NCBI GenBank assembly: GCA_035459965.1 | Contig: DATHXC010000007.1 | Location: 496,001 to 560,000 of the forward strand | Direction of reading: 5' to 3' | Length of the DNA stretch: 64,000 bases | Origin: DATHXC01 sp035459965 | GTDB taxonomy: Bacteria; Pseudomonadota; Gammaproteobacteria; Burkholderiales; Methylophilaceae | In this document: piece by piece, positions 47,408 through 56,452 of the stretch | How positions within the stretch are numbered: position 1 is the stretch's first letter | Layout of the letters: every line of letters begins with the position of its first letter | Made by a program: the position numbers and the translations under genes | Notes under the pieces: model-generated | Seen by the model: only the letters and a program-made list of their open reading frames with translations | Databases searched by the model: none | What the model was told of the DNA's origin: nothing

Positions 47408-47434
47408 GTCGGATGAGCGTTAGCGTTATCTGAC
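47408..47434. repeat. REP-like imperfect palindrome
   Basis: GTCGGATGA and TTATCTGAC flank GCGTTAGCG, a nine-pair stem with two G-T pairs. The GTAGGTCGGATGAGCG.. core resembles dispersed extragenic palindromes seen in many proteobacteria. The 223 bases between the HEPN remnant and the PepSY gene (47362-47584) hold this element and a 13-base near-repeat (CCGCTCTGG[C/T]ATT at 47377 and 47513), and no gene. Confidence 0.45.
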
Positions 47435-47584
47435 GTATGGAATATCCCATCCGGAGGAATGCATTTCACTTTTCCGCCCTACAAATTACCTAATAAACAA
47501 ATGCTCTGAGAGCCGCTCTGGTATTACATCACTGTGCAGGTCAATTACCGATTTATCGCACAATCAGCTTCTAAAAACTCAACC

Positions 47585-48811
47585 TCACATCGCAAATACC
47601 TTGCTGGTTTGTGTCGCTTTTACCTGACGTGCTTTTCTCTTTTTAGCCCAGATAACAAGCCCAGTGATACTGAGCATTGCCACGACCAGCCCCATGATGG
47701 AAACCATGATGCGGCCGGGCAAGCCGATGATGCGGCCCGAATGTAAGGGGAACTGCGCCTGCATAAAAATATCGCCTGCACTACCGGTGCCGGGTACGCT
47801 ATCGCCTGCTGGTTTGCCATCTTGCCCATCGAAATAGAGCCAGGGGTTACCCAGGCCGCCATCACCATGGTCGTTCTCGGGTTTAAAGAACCCTACGCCA
47901 TAGACACCAAATTCTGGGGAGTAGAACACCGCGCCTGCCGGGTCTTGCCAGCCACGTTTTTGGGCTTCGGCTTTGGCGGTGTTGATGACTTCCTCCCTAC
48001 TGATCTTGGGGATAATCGGCTCATCTTCAGGCTTAGGTGTACGCAGTGCGAACGGGCTTGGCGTGAGCGTGGAGAATACCGAAACTATCGGGCGTACTAC
48101 CTGAAAGCCAAGGTTCATGGAGACCGAGGTGATAGCCAGCGTGAGCAAGAGCAGCCACACCCATACCCCGCCAGAACGATGCAGGTCGAAATTAAGCGGA
48201 TAGCCGCCGCGCTTCCAGCGGAAGGCGAAGGATTTACACCAGGCGTTAAGGTTAGGGAATGAAATCCATAGAGCAATCAGGCTATCGAACACCCAGACAA
48301 TGCCGACGATGCCCATGAATAACACTCCCAGCTCAATACCCCAGCCATTAGGGATATGCATGCTGTAATGCAACTTGTACAGGAAAGGCAGCAGGTTTTC
48401 ACTGCTTAGCGATAGTGCGCCCCACTCGCGCTTGCCCTGTATTTCACCACTGGCAGGGTCAATCGCCACCTGGTTAAAGTCGATTTTATAGGCTTTGCCG
48501 GTTGCAGGGTCTATGCGCGTATCAACGCTGGCACCGAAGCTATGGCCTTCTTCAATATGGAGTGGCATGAAAGAGACCAGCAAGCGTGGGTCTTTTTTCT
48601 CCAGCTCGTTGGCCAGCTCCAGTGGCGTTTTAGCCTGACCATTGCTGGCGGCCTTGAACAGGTGCGGGTTCAGCCATTCATCCAGCTCGTGATCCCAAGA
48701 GATCACCGCACCGGTGAGGCCGGATATGACCAGAAACACGGCCATAAACAGACCAAACCAGCGATGCAGTAATACCCAGAAACTACGAAAATTTACATTG
48801 AGCAAATTCAA
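47585..48811 (-). CDS. PepSY-associated membrane protein (iron uptake reductase type)
   Basis: The 408-residue protein begins MNLLNVNFRSFWVLLHRWFGLFMAVFLVISGLTGAVISW, the standard first span of PepSY_TM proteins with the HRW motif. It has about four spans and conserved His residues (WDHELDEWLNPHLF, LHYSMHIPNGW, DLHRSGGVWVWLLLLTLAI) that could hold haem. Such proteins accompany TonB siderophore receptors and probably reduce ferric siderophore in or near the periplasm. Its start is five bases after the stop of the adjacent receptor, making it the last gene of the Fur-boxed operon. Confidence 0.92.
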   Translation of the reverse strand: MNLLNVNFRSFWVLLHRWFGLFMAVFLVISGLTGAVISWDHELDEWLNPHLFKAASNGQAKTPLELANELEKKDPRLLVSFMPLHIEEGHSFGASVDTRIDPATGKAYKIDFNQVAIDPASGEIQGKREWGALSLSSENLLPFLYKLHYSMHIPNGWGIELGVLFMGIVGIVWVFDSLIALWISFPNLNAWCKSFAFRWKRGGYPLNFDLHRSGGVWVWLLLLTLAITSVSMNLGFQVVRPIVSVFSTLTPSPFALRTPKPEDEPIIPKISREEVINTAKAEAQKRGWQDPAGAVFYSPEFGVYGVGFFKPENDHGDGGLGNPWLYFDGQDGKPAGDSVPGTGSAGDIFMQAQFPLHSGRIIGLPGRIMVSIMGLVVAMLSITGLVIWAKKRKARQVKATQTSKVFAM

Positions 48812-48816
48812 ATCAC

Positions 48817-50982
48817 CTAGAAATCAAAAGTTGCAGAAAGCCTGAAGGTACGGGGTGCGCCCATGGTCACCTGACCAAAAGTTGGCGATACCGCAGCCCA
48901 GTAGTCTTTGTCGAACAGGTTTTCAACATTGGCGCGGAACTTGACATCATAATTACTCAACTTTGTGGCGTAGCGTGCGCCCAAGTCAAACCTATCCCAG
49001 CTAGGAATACTCAAGGTATTGGTCTGGTTTACATACTGTGAGCCGGTGCGTATCCAGCGGCCGGTAAGGGTCAAGCCTGGCAGCTCGGCAACGTCATACT
49101 CTGTACCCAGATTGTATTGGTTTTTAGGTACACCGAATGAGGTTTTCCCATCGTTGGTACCATTTTCTGTTTTGGTCAGCTCAGCATCCGTAAAAGCGGC
49201 CCCACCCAGCACTCTCCAGCCAGCGACAGGTTCACCATAGGCATTGAACTCAACACCTGTGTTAAGTTGCTCGCCATTGTTGGCAAAAATGCCGCCTTCT
49301 GTTGTCGTGCTTGGCCGCTCGATTTCAAAAACAGCTAAGCCTGCGCCATAGGAACCAAAATCGACTTTTGCCCCAATTTCGTTTTGCTTGGATCTGGATG
49401 GAGATAGAACTGTTCCAAAATTGGTTGTACCAAGCGGTGCAACAGCTCCTTGTGACAAACCTTCAATATGGTTTGCATAAAGCGACAGGGGTTTCCATGG
49501 TTTGATTACTACCCCATAAACCGGTGTTGTTACAGATTTATCAGAGTCATCCGACTCAGCGCCGGTAAAGTAACTATAGTTAATGACCTGAATGCTTTGG
49601 CGACGCAAGCCTAGCGTTATTGATATCTTGTCATCAAGAAAAGATAAGGTGTCGGATACCGCGTAACTTCTGTTACGGACACGATTGATGATTTCAGGAT
49701 CATTCAGAGAGCCAGTGAAGGATGCCCCGGCTGGCTTTGCAACATCAACAGGGTCATAAATACTGGTAGGCGTGGCTATGCCAAGAAAGATAAAGTTGGA
49801 GCGTGCATTGCTTTGGGTAGTGGCCGTGCCTACATTCACCTTGTGTTTCACAGGACCAGTTTCAAATCTGAAGTTCACCCCAGCCTCACTGGAGGCTGTG
49901 CTGACATCGTAAGGATTGGCAAACCTTGATGTGCTTGCACTGCCATTGTTGGCGCTAATTGTCAGTGCAGATAAATCATTCATCTCATTGTTATGGCCAA
50001 AGCCGATAGCCGCATAGCCCATTGCATTAGTAGAGAAGTCGTACTCACCACGGAATACAGCACTGGTAGATTCAATACTTGTAGATGTCCAGGGCTGGCT
50101 ATAATTGACTTTTGAGTCAGGTGCATGAGGCATATTGGTTACTCCAGCCCCTACATTCACAGCGAGCCTCGGTTGTGTCACTGTTTGCTTCTGATAGCTT
50201 AAATCTGCTGACAGCCTCAATTTTTCACCAGTAAAGTCCAGTCCTAGCGTGCCATATGTAAGTCGGCTATCTTCACCATGAATAGCAGTGCTGCCGCCCC
50301 GCTGTACAGCATTCAAACGTATACCAAATTGATTGTCTGGGCCGAATCGACGGCCTAAATCAGCATGTCCGCCAACTTGTCCATTTGAGCCGTAATCAAT
50401 TGTCGCTCTTGTAAGTGGTGCATCTGCAGCGCGCTTGGGTACGATATTGACTGTTCCGCCGATACCGGAGCCACTCGGAGACACACCATTCAAAAATGCA
50501 TTAGCGCCTTTAATCACTTCCAGGCGCTCGACCCCTTCAATCGCTGGAAGCTGGCGAGGCGTGATGCCATATAGACCATTGAAAGCCAGATCTTCGGCGA
50601 GAACAGGATAGCCTCGAATTACAAATGTCTGTGCTGCAGTACCAAATGACTGCCCCATACGCACTGAAGGATCATTAATCAGCACATCGGCAATAGTGCG
50701 CGCCTGTTGATCTTCAATCACTTTAGCGGTGTAGCTCGTCATATTAAAAGGCACATCCATGAAGTCCTGATTGCCGAGCACGCCTATACGGCCACCGCGT
50801 GCAATTTGCCCACCAGCGTATGTTCCGGGAAGCGCACCAAGTGGAACTTTCGCTTTTACACTTATTTCAGGCAGGCGATCAGTATCTGCCGCCTTTTCCT
50901 CTGCCTGAGCAACAGCCCCATATAAAGAAAGCGTAACCAGAGCCACTATAGGCTTGACTGTAAAACTACGATTTTTGCGCAT
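48817..50982 (-). CDS. TonB-dependent siderophore receptor
   Basis: The 721-residue receptor has signal peptide MRKNRSFTVKPIVALVTLSL then YGAVAQA, a TonB-box-like LPEISVKAK, a plug with VIEDQQARTIADVLINDPSVRMGQ, TFVIRGYPVLAEDLAFNGLYG and RLEVIKGANAFLNGVSPSGSGIGG, and a barrel ending in TFRLSATFDF with terminal Phe. It takes up an unidentified ferric siderophore. It is the second gene of the operon, 34 bases after the first receptor gene and upstream of the PepSY gene. Confidence 0.92.
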   Translation of the reverse strand: MRKNRSFTVKPIVALVTLSLYGAVAQAEEKAADTDRLPEISVKAKVPLGALPGTYAGGQIARGGRIGVLGNQDFMDVPFNMTSYTAKVIEDQQARTIADVLINDPSVRMGQSFGTAAQTFVIRGYPVLAEDLAFNGLYGITPRQLPAIEGVERLEVIKGANAFLNGVSPSGSGIGGTVNIVPKRAADAPLTRATIDYGSNGQVGGHADLGRRFGPDNQFGIRLNAVQRGGSTAIHGEDSRLTYGTLGLDFTGEKLRLSADLSYQKQTVTQPRLAVNVGAGVTNMPHAPDSKVNYSQPWTSTSIESTSAVFRGEYDFSTNAMGYAAIGFGHNNEMNDLSALTISANNGSASTSRFANPYDVSTASSEAGVNFRFETGPVKHKVNVGTATTQSNARSNFIFLGIATPTSIYDPVDVAKPAGASFTGSLNDPEIINRVRNRSYAVSDTLSFLDDKISITLGLRRQSIQVINYSYFTGAESDDSDKSVTTPVYGVVIKPWKPLSLYANHIEGLSQGAVAPLGTTNFGTVLSPSRSKQNEIGAKVDFGSYGAGLAVFEIERPSTTTEGGIFANNGEQLNTGVEFNAYGEPVAGWRVLGGAAFTDAELTKTENGTNDGKTSFGVPKNQYNLGTEYDVAELPGLTLTGRWIRTGSQYVNQTNTLSIPSWDRFDLGARYATKLSNYDVKFRANVENLFDKDYWAAVSPTFGQVTMGAPRTFRLSATFDF

Positions 50983-51016
50983 GTGATTCTCTTGAATAAT
51001 CTAATTGAAGTGATAG

Positions 51017-53245
51017 CTACCAGCTGTATGTAGCGCTAGCGATAGCCACTCGCCGCGAGCCCAACCAACAGTCACCACGTGAAATACATGTTGAAACGTA
51101 TTCTTTATCGGCCAGGTTGCTGGCGTTGAGCGAATAACGCCAGGAACCTTGATCAAAGCCAAGCATGGCATCGAACAGGGTGGCATCTGGCGCCTTGAGT
51201 TCATTGGTGGAATCATAGGAATCGCCTATGTAGCGCACACCCAAACCAGCGCGGAAGCCATCCGTATCACCAATGGCGAAGCGCTTGATGGCCCATGCTG
51301 ATGCCAGGTTGCGTGGAATGGCTTCTACCTGATTGCCCTTTTCACCGAGCGTATTACTCTTGTCATACTTGGCATCGGTATGGCTGTAGGCGGCAATCAC
51401 ATCCAGCCTGTTGGCAAATGAATGTGCTGCTTCCAGCTCCACGCCTATAGTCCGAATACGGCCCTGCTGCACAGAGGAGCCTGCATGCAGAAGGTCAGGT
51501 GTCAGGCGATTCTCGTCCCGCAAATCATAGATAGATGCTGTGAAACGGCTTCTGGAACCTGCCGGCATATACTTGAGGCCCATTTCCCATTGCTTGCCTT
51601 CCTGAGGTTTGAATAATGCGCCGCTAAAAGTGGTCCCCTGTACCGGCAGGAAAGATTCGGCATAGCTCACATAGGGCGCCCAACCGTTATCTAAAAGATA
51701 GCTCAGACCATAGCGCCCGGTGGTTTTCTTGTCGATTTCAGCTGGTGCGCCTTCCAAATCATTCTTCGCCTCATCTCGGCGCAATCCCAGTGTCGCTATC
51801 CAACGCTTATCGATCTTGATCTGGTCTTGAATATACACACCGGTCTGATACTGCCGTGCCACTTGCTGCCCATAACTGGTTACGCCAGTGAAATCCAGTG
51901 GTGCATAGACCGGGTTATAGATATCTATCGGATTGCCAGTGTAGCCAGGACTTCCAGGACCGCCGAAGAAGCCGTTCTTGTCCTGACGGAATCGTGAGTA
52001 ATCCACGCCCATCAGCAAAGTGTGTTGCGTATTGCCCAGATCGAATTTGGCCTGTGCGTTGTTATCAAGACGCATGATCTGCGAATCGGTGCTGAGGCCA
52101 TCAAGGTAACGATTCAGCACTCGCTGGTTGACAGGATCACTCGCCGCGAATGGGTTGCCGGCTCCGAAGAATGAATTCACATACAAGCTACGATATTCAT
52201 TGCGACTTGAGGTGTAACGAAAATTCTGGCGTACGGTCCATGTGTCATTGAATGCGTGTTCTACTTTCCAGCCCACTGCGTTGGACTCGGTACGATAGCG
52301 GTCAAAATGCGGGTCACTCAGAAAAGTACTGTACGACACCTTGCCATTCGGGTTGCCGCCCAGCACGCTGGAGAACGGGAAGAATTGTGGTGTGGATTTA
52401 CCGTCGTCCAGCTGGTATTGCGCCAGCACGGTGACACTGGTCTTGTCGTTGGGTCTCCAGGTGAGTGATGGTGCAAATAGGGTACGCTGGCTTTTTGCAT
52501 AATCAACTGCGCTATCGCTATCGCGACCGAGCATGACAACACGATAGAACAATGTATCTGAATCTGCGACAGGGCCTGTCAAATCAGCATTAATTTGCTT
52601 GCGATTGTAATTCCCGAGTGAAACCCCGATCTCACGCTTGGCTTCAGCCTGCGGCAACTTGGATACCAGATTCACTATGCCACCCACACCGCCATTGCCG
52701 TATAGCATGGATGATGGGCCGCGCAGGATTTCTATGCGCTCCAGCATGTAAGGGTCAGGGCGGGTTGTTTCCGTGTAATAGGTATTGCGCTCACGCAAGC
52801 CGTTCAGGTAGGTCGTCGCATCCAGGCCGCGGATTGCGAATGAGTCTCCGCGTGAGTCGTCACCATACTGATCAGCCACCACACCTGCGCTATACCTGAG
52901 TGCGGCCTGTAAGCTTTCCGCTTTCTGATCTTCCATCTGATCCGCAGTAATGACTGAGATAGATTGCGGCACTTCGATAATTGGCGTATCGGTTTTGGTA
53001 GCACTGATTGCACGCTTGGCAATATACCCGCGCACCGAACTGAGCGCAGTTTCAGCTTCCTTGGCTGCTTTAACTTTCACTTCTGGCAGAGTATCTGCAG
53101 CTTTAGCAGCCTTAGATTCAGCCTCTGCTGCATTAGCCAGAGAAATGACACTTGGACTGAAAATGACAGGCAAGCCAATGATTGCAAGCTTTACTGCTTG
53201 TTGAATTCTGGCTCTTACAAATCCCTGATTTTGGCTTTGAACCAT
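51017..53245 (-). CDS. TonB-dependent siderophore receptor, first gene of Fur-boxed operon
   Basis: The 742-residue protein has a long N-terminal leader (MVQSQNQGFVRARIQQAVKL then AIIGLPVIFSPSVISLANAA), a TonB box region near TLPEVKVKA, a plug (VPQSISVITADQMEDQKAE, ALRYSAGVVADQYGDDSRGD, MLERIEILRGPSSMLYG) and a barrel ending VAIASATYSW. It resembles FhuA/FhuE/FpvA-type ferric siderophore receptors. GGGAG precedes the ATG. A near-consensus Fur box at 53301-53319 lies 56 bases upstream, so expression should rise under iron starvation. No siderophore synthesis genes are present, so the ligand may be a siderophore from other organisms. Confidence 0.92.
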   Translation of the reverse strand: MVQSQNQGFVRARIQQAVKLAIIGLPVIFSPSVISLANAAEAESKAAKAADTLPEVKVKAAKEAETALSSVRGYIAKRAISATKTDTPIIEVPQSISVITADQMEDQKAESLQAALRYSAGVVADQYGDDSRGDSFAIRGLDATTYLNGLRERNTYYTETTRPDPYMLERIEILRGPSSMLYGNGGVGGIVNLVSKLPQAEAKREIGVSLGNYNRKQINADLTGPVADSDTLFYRVVMLGRDSDSAVDYAKSQRTLFAPSLTWRPNDKTSVTVLAQYQLDDGKSTPQFFPFSSVLGGNPNGKVSYSTFLSDPHFDRYRTESNAVGWKVEHAFNDTWTVRQNFRYTSSRNEYRSLYVNSFFGAGNPFAASDPVNQRVLNRYLDGLSTDSQIMRLDNNAQAKFDLGNTQHTLLMGVDYSRFRQDKNGFFGGPGSPGYTGNPIDIYNPVYAPLDFTGVTSYGQQVARQYQTGVYIQDQIKIDKRWIATLGLRRDEAKNDLEGAPAEIDKKTTGRYGLSYLLDNGWAPYVSYAESFLPVQGTTFSGALFKPQEGKQWEMGLKYMPAGSRSRFTASIYDLRDENRLTPDLLHAGSSVQQGRIRTIGVELEAAHSFANRLDVIAAYSHTDAKYDKSNTLGEKGNQVEAIPRNLASAWAIKRFAIGDTDGFRAGLGVRYIGDSYDSTNELKAPDATLFDAMLGFDQGSWRYSLNASNLADKEYVSTCISRGDCWLGSRRVAIASATYSW

Positions 53246-53300
53246 AATTTTTTCTCCCTAGACATATCGGTAACGGCCAAACTTACTTGCAAATACAAAT

Positions 53301-53319
53301 GATAATGATTCTTATTATA
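53301..53319. promoter_or_regulatory. Fur box
   Basis: GATAATGATTCTTATTATA matches the 19-base Fur consensus GATAATGATAATCATTATC at 14-15 positions. It lies between the divergent siderophore receptor gene (start 53245) and prfC (start 53424) and most likely represses the receptor operon when iron is plentiful. Confidence 0.8.
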
Positions 53320-53423
53320 TTTAAATTCCGTTAACTACGAAAGCAAAACCTTTAAAATTGAATCTCTCAATATGCGCAGCAAAAAGGTAAAATAGCGTTT
53401 TTACTGCTTTCAAGACCCGTTTC

Positions 53424-54998
53424 ATGTCCATCCATCAAGAAGAAATCCATCGTCGGCGTACTTTTGCCATCATCTCCCACCCGGATGCGGGTAAAACCAC
53501 TCTGACTGAAAAGCTGTTGTGGTTCGGCGGTGCGATCCAGATGGCGGGCTCGGTGCGGGCGCGTAAGTCCAGCAAGCATGCGACTTCGGACTGGATGGAG
53601 CTGGAGAAGCAACGCGGCATTTCGGTGACTTCATCCGTGATGCAGTTTCCCTATCGCGAGCACATCATCAACCTGCTCGATACGCCCGGCCATGATGACT
53701 TCTCGGAAGATACCTATCGCACGCTGACTGCCGTGGACTCTGCGGTGATGGTGATCGACTCGGTGAACGGTGTAGAAGCCCAGACCATCAAGCTGCTGAA
53801 TGTGTGCCGCATGCGCGATACGCCTATCATCACCTTCATCAACAAGCTGGACCGCGAAAGCCGTGCGCCGATTGAGTTGCTGGACGAGATCGAATCGACT
53901 TTGGGCATGCAGTGTGCGCCGATCACCTGGCCGATAGGCATGGGCAAAAGTTTCCGTGGTGTGTATCACCTGTATAACGACGAGATTTCTTTCTTCGACC
54001 CCAAAGCTGAGAAAGGTACTTCGGAGACGATCAAGGGGCTGGATAATCCGCGCCTGGACGAACTAATTGGCTCTCAGGCAGAGGAATTGCGCATTGATAT
54101 CGAGCTGGTGCGCGGTGCGTCACACACCTTCGATTCATCGTCTTACCTTTCCGGCAAACAGACCCCTGTATTCTTTGGCTCTGCTGTGAATAATTTTGGC
54201 GTGCAGTCCCTACTGGATGCAGTCGTTGAATTATCCCCTGCCCCGCTGCCACGCAATACTGCCTCACGCAGCGTGGAGCCGGAAGAAGCCAAGTTCTCAG
54301 GTTTTGTGTTCAAGATACAGGCCAATATGGACCCGAAACACCGTGACCGCATCGCGTTCTTGCGTGTATGTTCCGGCCGTTTTGAGCGTGGCATGAAGAT
54401 CAAGCAGGTATCGTCGGCCAAGCTGCTGGCAGTCAACAATGCCATCACCTTCATGGCGCAAGACCGTAACACCACCGATGAAGCCTACGCGGGTGACATC
54501 ATCGGCATCCCCAACCACGGCACCGTGAAACTGGGCGATACCTTTACCGAGGGCGAAGATCTCAAATTCACTGGCATCCCTTCCTTCGCACCTGAATTTT
54601 TCCGCCGCGCACGCCTGAAAAATCCGCTCAAGATGAAGCAGCTGCAAAAAGGCTTGCAACAACTGGCGGAAGAAGGTGCTTCGCAGCTGTTCCGTCCATT
54701 GCTCAGCAATGACCTGATCCTGGGCGCTGTAGGTACGCTGCAGTTTGATGTGGTGGCACACAGACTGGAGTTTGAATACGGCGTGGATATTGCCTTTGAG
54801 AACTACGACTGCTCTACTGCGCGCTGGCTGCGTGGCTCGGATGCCGACCTCAAGGCGATCTCAGATAAATACGGCTTTAACGTTGCGCTGGATGGTGCTA
54901 ATGAATATGTTTACCTGGCGCCTAATCGGGTCAACCTGGCGATGGCACAGGAACGCTATCCTGACATTCAGTTCCTGGAAACTCGCGAGATATTCTAA
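53424..54998 (+). CDS. prfC: Peptide chain release factor 3
   Basis: The 524-residue GTPase begins MSIHQEEIHRRRTFAIISHP with G1 HPDAGKTTLTEKLL, the effector region KQRGISVTSSVMQF, G3 DTPGHDDF and G4 NKLD, followed by EF-Tu-like domain II and the RF3 C-terminal domain (FFRRARLKNPLKMKQLQKGLQQLAEEGASQLF). RF3 recycles RF1 and RF2 from the ribosome after termination. Single gene, divergent from the siderophore operon. Confidence 0.97.
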   Translation: MSIHQEEIHRRRTFAIISHPDAGKTTLTEKLLWFGGAIQMAGSVRARKSSKHATSDWMELEKQRGISVTSSVMQFPYREHIINLLDTPGHDDFSEDTYRTLTAVDSAVMVIDSVNGVEAQTIKLLNVCRMRDTPIITFINKLDRESRAPIELLDEIESTLGMQCAPITWPIGMGKSFRGVYHLYNDEISFFDPKAEKGTSETIKGLDNPRLDELIGSQAEELRIDIELVRGASHTFDSSSYLSGKQTPVFFGSAVNNFGVQSLLDAVVELSPAPLPRNTASRSVEPEEAKFSGFVFKIQANMDPKHRDRIAFLRVCSGRFERGMKIKQVSSAKLLAVNNAITFMAQDRNTTDEAYAGDIIGIPNHGTVKLGDTFTEGEDLKFTGIPSFAPEFFRRARLKNPLKMKQLQKGLQQLAEEGASQLFRPLLSNDLILGAVGTLQFDVVAHRLEFEYGVDIAFENYDCSTARWLRGSDADLKAISDKYGFNVALDGANEYVYLAPNRVNLAMAQERYPDIQFLETREIF

Positions 54999-55106
54999 AT
55001 ATTTGTAAGGAAATACTCCCTAAGAAGTATTGAAAAATTAGTCGATTCATACGATAAACCATCAAACGACATTGCAAACAGCAAAGTGAAAAACAGTGGA
55101 GATTTG

Positions 55107-55829
55107 ATGCAGAGCAACACAGTAAAGATCACCCAGCAGCAAGAAGACAAGCTATCAGCCGAGTTACAGCTTGTGCGGCAAAAACTGGCGGATATGGAGC
55201 TGGCCAACGCGGCCATCACCGAAGGCATCTGGATGCTGCATATCGTGAACGGCGACCTCGACCATAAAGACAGCACCATCAAATGGTCTACCCAGTTCCG
55301 CGCCCTGCTCGGGCATGAGAAAGTGCAGGATTTCCCCGATGGGTGGGAGAGCTGGACCAATGCCATCCATGCCGATGACCAGGAGCGTGTGCTAGCCGCC
55401 TTCAACGCCCACCTCAACGACGCCAGTGGCAAGACTCCCTACGCTGCAGAGTACCGGATGAAAACCGCCAAGCGCGGTTATGTGTGGTTTCGCGAGCGAG
55501 CAACTACCGCTCGTAATGAAGTTGGCCTGCCGCTACGCTCGGCGGGTGCGATCCGTGATATCAGCGATGAGCGACAGGCTGTGGAAATGCATGAGGTGAA
55601 TAGCAAGCGCAATGAAGAAAACATGCGCCAGATTGTGCAGGTGGCCGACACCATCAGCCAGATCACGATGCAGACCAATATCCTCGCCATCAACGCCGCG
55701 ATTGAGGCAGCGCGTGCTGGCGAAGCAGGACGCGGATTTGCAGTGGTCGCGACCGAAGTCCGGAGGCTGGCAGAACGCACTACCAGCGCATTGAATGAGA
55801 TAAGGAAAATGGCACAAAGTGAGAAGTAA
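55107..55829 (+). CDS. Soluble PAS domain protein with minimal chemoreceptor hairpin
   Basis: From ATG 55107 (GGAG six bases upstream; a GTG at 55086 would add seven residues) the protein has 240 residues. A short coiled N-terminus leads into one PAS_3-like domain (IWMLHIVNGDLDHKDSTIKW, AEYRMKTAKRGYVWFRERAT, AGAIRDISDERQ), then the MCP signalling tip with EAARAGEAGRGFAVVATEVR in place, and it stops about 20 residues later. There is no membrane span, no HAMP and no long methylation helices. It may be a cytoplasmic receptor that contacts CheA/CheW, or a truncated remnant. It lies about 110 bases after prfC. Confidence 0.82.
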   Translation: MQSNTVKITQQQEDKLSAELQLVRQKLADMELANAAITEGIWMLHIVNGDLDHKDSTIKWSTQFRALLGHEKVQDFPDGWESWTNAIHADDQERVLAAFNAHLNDASGKTPYAAEYRMKTAKRGYVWFRERATTARNEVGLPLRSAGAIRDISDERQAVEMHEVNSKRNEENMRQIVQVADTISQITMQTNILAINAAIEAARAGEAGRGFAVVATEVRRLAERTTSALNEIRKMAQSEK

Positions 55830-55891
55830 GGCTAGATTCATACGGACGCAATAATTTCACATTAGGCTTAATCGCAACCTGACCCTGGTTT

Positions 55892-56428
55892 GTGATTAAG
55901 CTTATTTTGATCCATCAAAAAACTCCCACGATTTATCAAAAAACTGCTGCAGGCATCGCCGAAATTGCAGCTGCCGAGAGAAAGCTCAACTTTCGCCAAC
56001 GTCAGGCGCTCATTCTGGTAGACGGCAAACGAAATATAGATGAAATTGCTGTGTTTCTTAACCAGCATAATATGCCTGAGATGCTGATAGCGCTGGAACA
56101 ACTGGGGTACATCTACAATCCAGCCAGCCCTGCCCGGCAAATAATCGCTTATCCAAGCCAGGCTGCCGAATCAGCAAATGGAGTTTCTGTCATGTCAGAA
56201 GCGCAGGTGCAATCGATCAAGGATATTTTGATTCACAGTATCGACCAGCATCTTGGCATTATGGGGCGCAGCCTGAAGCAAAAAATTGAGGCTGCGGCGA
56301 CGGATGAGCAAATCATTGCCTGTAGTTCACAATGGCATATGGCGATGCGGGAATCCAAACTCGGCAGGGAGGTGGCAGGTGCACTGATGGAACAGGTGCA
56401 GCAAACCTTAAAAGCCGGTATTGATTAG
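55892..56428 (+). CDS. Hypothetical protein with N-terminal winged-helix-like repeat
   Basis: A 178-residue ORF starts at GTG 55892. The first half has the pattern KTAAGIAEIAAAERKLNFRQ, RQALILVDGKRNIDEIAVFL, MLIALEQLGYIYNP, which resembles a winged-helix module seen in uncharacterised betaproteobacterial proteins where an R-x-x-L-LVDG core is followed by a second short helix pair. The second half is helical (SIKDILIHSIDQHLGIMGRS). No signal peptide or membrane span. Function is not known to me. It is 62 bases downstream of the minimal chemoreceptor and could be co-transcribed. Confidence 0.72.
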   Translation: MIKLILIHQKTPTIYQKTAAGIAEIAAAERKLNFRQRQALILVDGKRNIDEIAVFLNQHNMPEMLIALEQLGYIYNPASPARQIIAYPSQAAESANGVSVMSEAQVQSIKDILIHSIDQHLGIMGRSLKQKIEAAATDEQIIACSSQWHMAMRESKLGREVAGALMEQVQQTLKAGID

Positions 56429-56452
56429 GGAAGCAATTTCAAGACGGTTTCG

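Noticed and set aside
55012..55034. Terminator after prfC
   Set aside because: AATACT/AGTATT is only a six-pair AT-rich stem with an eight-base loop and no T-run, too weak to call.
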